From positions 3,286,001 through 3,350,000 of the forward strand of contig OZ244571.1 in NCBI GenBank assembly GCA_965217825.1: 64,000 nucleotides of DNA. Reading direction: 5' to 3'. The notes beneath the pieces were generated by a model. The model saw only the letters and a program-made list of their open reading frames with translations, was not told the origin of the DNA and did not search any database. Made by a program: the position numbers and the translations under genes. This document shows, one piece after another, positions 61,835 to 64,000 of this stretch. Each line of letters begins with the position of its first letter. Within the stretch, counting starts at the first letter, position 1. The stretch is from VXNE01 sp965217825 (GTDB taxonomy: Bacteria; Pseudomonadota; Gammaproteobacteria; Pseudomonadales; Azotimanducaceae).

Positions 61835-61970
61835 GTCCTGTGGAGTTGTGGACGAGTCCTGCGGACCGGCGCACGCCCTGCGGGCCGTGTGGACAGCCCG
61901 TGGACAACGCTAGCGCGTTGCCCACCGCCTGACCACACTCGCGCGCCTCTCGCCCACAACTCCACAGGAC
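61835..61970 (+). repeat. Structured palindromic module inside IS copy B
   Basis: Perfect 17-bp arms GTCCTGTGGAGTTGTGG (61835-61851) and CCACAACTCCACAGGAC (61954-61970) enclose three further hairpins: GTCC-TGC-GGAC (61856-61866), GCCC-TGC-GGGC (61875-61885), and a long imperfect stem from GTGTGG (61887) to CCACAC (61938) with CAACGC/GCGTTG at its tip. It begins ten bases after the transposase stop. A structured RNA, a terminator or a transposase-binding site are all possible. Confidence 0.75.
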
Positions 61971-62227
61971 CGACAACAAGATTTTGTTGCTCAAAGAAAG
62001 CGATGGACCGCTCTTGTACGCAACACGCCGACAGGCCAAGATGGCGTCTCGTTCAATACCGATTCCGATGCCGCCTACAGTTCAGTCAAGCTCTCCGTTC
62101 AGGCTCATTTCGGTATTGGATTAGACTCAACGCGGCGAGACGTTGCGCAGCGAAACGGGGTAACGTTCGGTCAAATGTGGTTTTGCCCTCCCAAGGAGTC
62201 GCAAAAGACCGTAAAGTTGGAGGCCAG

Positions 62228-64000
62228 ATGACCGACTTCGATATCGAATACGCCGACGAAGAAGCGCTTGAGGAGCTGCTGCAGTCCGTGGCCCGTCCGG
62301 GCGGGTTCTGCACGCATGGCAGGGTGTTCGTTCCCATGCCCGTCCTGGAAGTGGAAGGAGTCGGCGTCCTCTCCTTTCCGGTTCCCGACTCCCAGGTTCG
62401 CCTCCTGGTGGACGCGGCCGAACGCGCGCCCTACGGCAAGGGCGCCGATACGCTGGTGGACACCTCGGTTCGCGACTGCTGGCAAATCGACGCCGCGCGG
62501 TTTCGCCTCGGAGGCAGCGTCTGGGCGGACACCTTGCGCGGCATTCTGGATACGGTGGCCGCGGGTCTCGGCTGTCCGGCCGGGCGACTCGACGCGAGGG
62601 CCTACAAGCTACTGATCTACGAACGCGGCGGTTTCTTCTCCGCGCATCGCGACACGGAGAAGGCCGAAGGAATGATCGCGACGCTCTCGATCACGCTGCC
62701 CGCCGCCGGCACCGGCGGCGAGCTCATCGTGCGCCACCTCGACCGCGAGGTCGGCGTCGATATGAATGCCAGCGAGCCCTCCGAACTCGCGTTCGCGGCC
62801 TTCTACGCCGATTGCGCGCATGAGACCCGGCCGATTCGCGACGGTTGCCGGCTGTCGCTGGTGTTCAATCTTTGCCTGCGTCCCGACGACACGGAGACGC
62901 AGCGGCAAGCACCCGACTACTCGGATCGGGTCCGGGACATCGCCGACCATCTCACCGCGTGGCGCGACGGCGAGTACGAGCCCGACAAGCTGGTGTGGCT
63001 GCTTGAACACGACTACAGCCAGGCCGGGCTGTCGTTCGATGTGCTGAAGAACGCCGATGCCGCCAGAGCCGATGTCTTGAGGTCGGCGACGGAACTGGCC
63101 GACTGCGAAATGCACGCTGCAGTTGTCCATATCGAGGAAGAAGGCCCGGTCAGCTACGACTATTACGACGATTTCGATCGGGGCGACGACGATGACGTGG
63201 AAATGGAGGAGGTGTTCGACGGGCGATATTGGCTCGACGGCTGGGTGAGCGGGGACGACGACCGTCCGGCCTTCGGCGAGCTATCCATCAATTTGGGCGA
63301 ACTGTTGCCCGCCGGAGCGCTCGACCATGCCGAGCCCGACGAGAAACGGGTGCACGAAGCCTCCGGCAACGAGGGCGCCACCATGGAAAGGGCCTACCGG
63401 CATGCGGCCCTGGTGATCTGGCCGCGGCGCTGCACTCTGGGCATCCTAGCCGGCGAAAATATCGACCGCGCTGTCGACTGGGTCGAGCGACAAGTCGAGC
63501 GGAACGCGGACGAGGCTCGCGACCTGATCGCGCGTCTGATCTCCGTTTGGCCGGTGGAAGCACCACGCCGGGATGGCGAGGGCCGTGCCGCCATGTTGCG
63601 CCTGCTCGAGCGGGTCGGGGACGCGATGCTGGCGATGCGGTTCCTGCGCAAGGTCGTGCTGCTCCGCTACGACGGCAGCGAAAACGAAAGCCTGCCGGCG
63701 GTGCTGCGCTCTGCCGATTCGGAAGACACCGCCGAATTTCTGGTCGATCTGGTGGAGGCGCGCTTTCTCTTTCACCCCGATACCACGCTCGCATTGCTTC
63801 TACGCCTCGGTGAATCGGGGGATTTCGATTGGCGAGAAACGATCGGGCGAAGCGTGCGCGCCGCACTCGCCGCCCTGCCCCTGGCGCTGAGTCCCCGCGA
63901 CGAGATGCCCGAAGTGACCTGGCCGCCCGCACCGTCGCGCAAACCCGTTGGCGCCGCCGAGCTCCGCGATCTTTTCGTGCTGGCCTGGCGTTGCGGGCTG
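62228..64000 (+). CDS. 2OG-Fe(II) oxygenase-domain protein (runs off the window)
   Basis: Starts at ATG 62228 with GGAGG upstream; open to the window end, 591 codons visible. Residues about 100-220 form a prolyl-4-hydroxylase-like 2OG-Fe(II) domain: LLIYERGGFFSAHRDTEK gives the HxD pair, FYADCAHETRPIRDGCRLSL gives the distal His and the Arg for 2-oxoglutarate. An acidic stretch (SYDYYDDFDRGDDDDVEMEE) follows at about 302-321. The rest is helical and includes the region duplicated at 55697. Substrate unknown; protein or nucleic-acid hydroxylation are both possible. Confidence 0.8.
   Translation, partial: MTDFDIEYADEEALEELLQSVARPGGFCTHGRVFVPMPVLEVEGVGVLSFPVPDSQVRLLVDAAERAPYGKGADTLVDTSVRDCWQIDAARFRLGGSVWADTLRGILDTVAAGLGCPAGRLDARAYKLLIYERGGFFSAHRDTEKAEGMIATLSITLPAAGTGGELIVRHLDREVGVDMNASEPSELAFAAFYADCAHETRPIRDGCRLSLVFNLCLRPDDTETQRQAPDYSDRVRDIADHLTAWRDGEYEPDKLVWLLEHDYSQAGLSFDVLKNADAARADVLRSATELADCEMHAAVVHIEEEGPVSYDYYDDFDRGDDDDVEMEEVFDGRYWLDGWVSGDDDRPAFGELSINLGELLPAGALDHAEPDEKRVHEASGNEGATMERAYRHAALVIWPRRCTLGILAGENIDRAVDWVERQVERNADEARDLIARLISVWPVEAPRRDGEGRAAMLRLLERVGDAMLAMRFLRKVVLLRYDGSENESLPAVLRSADSEDTAEFLVDLVEARFLFHPDTTLALLLRLGESGDFDWRETIGRSVRAALAALPLALSPRDEMPEVTWPPAPSRKPVGAAELRDLFVLAWRCGL
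63785..64000 (+). repeat. Direct repeat, second copy (partner at 55697-55920)
   Basis: Same orientation as the first copy and lies within the oxygenase gene, which is therefore the likely donor of the fragment found in the sulfatase chimera. Confidence 0.85.

Larger units (their letters stand above)
60476..62127 (+). mobile_element. IS481-like element, copy B
   Basis: A 1652-bp element, the same as copy A but in opposite orientation, flanked by its own 5-bp duplication CAACG (60471-60475 and 62128-62132). It lies in the gap between the TOTE-type gene and the oxygenase gene, so it breaks no recognised gene. Separate duplications show that the two copies moved independently. Confidence 0.92.

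Noticed and set aside
36907..62127. A composite transposon made of the two IS481-like copies
   Set aside because: Each copy has its own perfect 5-bp duplication (TGGCG and CAACG), so they inserted separately; no shared duplication flanks the pair.
1..64000. CRISPR array
   Set aside because: No regularly spaced repeats and no Cas protein motifs were seen.
1..64000. Recoded stop codons as the reason for broken genes
   Set aside because: TGA, TAA and TAG all end clear genes at the expected places, and intact long genes show no in-frame stops.

Overview
The window is a GC-rich bacterial chromosome segment with ordinary bacterial gene structure: Shine-Dalgarno sites, ATG/GTG/TTG starts, overlapping operons and a CCA-encoding tRNA-Ser gene. 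It reads as a defence island that is partly working and partly decayed. Intact anti-phage type genes sit among insertion sequences, frameshifted relics and recombination chimeras. I cannot name the species. The IS-rich, pseudogene-rich state would suit a host-associated or otherwise relaxed lineage, but that is inference.

Left part (1-8.2 kb): three copies of a paralogous family whose C-terminus looks like an ImmA/IrrE peptidase without its HExxH site. One copy is intact. One is truncated and fused to the end of a DUF2332 protein. One is split by an IS3-family element with a 3-bp target duplication. An AbiEi/AbiEii-type toxin-antitoxin pair lies between them. A tRNA-Ser(TGA) gene at 8.1 kb and a P4-type integrase relic at 13.2-13.5 kb suggest the island once integrated there.

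Middle-left (8.2-19.3 kb): an unknown 387-aa protein, a frameshifted DUF3800 relic, an ApeA-like HEPN protein, transposase and integrase relics, a truncated STAND-type NTPase with an unknown partner, a cysteine-rich putative zinc protein, a DruA-ISAs1 fusion transposon, and a small caspase-like protein.

Core (19.7-34.6 kb): a 1186-aa protein with XRE HTH, restriction-endonuclease-like and STAND NTPase regions, preceded by a perfect palindromic operator candidate. Next is a type I restriction-modification operon in which hsdM is fused in frame to a PIN toxin domain and followed by a small antitoxin-like gene. hsdS, an orphan DUF433 antitoxin with a ten-codon vestige of its toxin, and hsdR follow. 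Downstream is a PHP-ATPase of the Ppl/TrlF type.

Right part (34.8-64 kb): a GmrSD-type restriction enzyme disrupted between its start and body by an IS481-like element, two consecutive helicase-nuclease giants (one of the DUF4011-helicase-Vsr, Hhe type), McrBC with an EVE-like insertion in McrB, a decayed SLOG-TIR pair, several toxin-antitoxin modules, a primase-helicase-nuclease of the TOTE type, a second identical IS481-like copy in inverse orientation, and a 2OG-Fe(II) oxygenase running off the end.

Together the intact genes cover DNA restriction (type I, McrBC, TOTE, Hhe), candidate abortive infection effectors (STAND nuclease, HEPN, caspase-like, PIN, AbiE, HigBA) and nucleotide or NAD signalling relics (SLOG-TIR). 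Mobile elements explain most of the damage.
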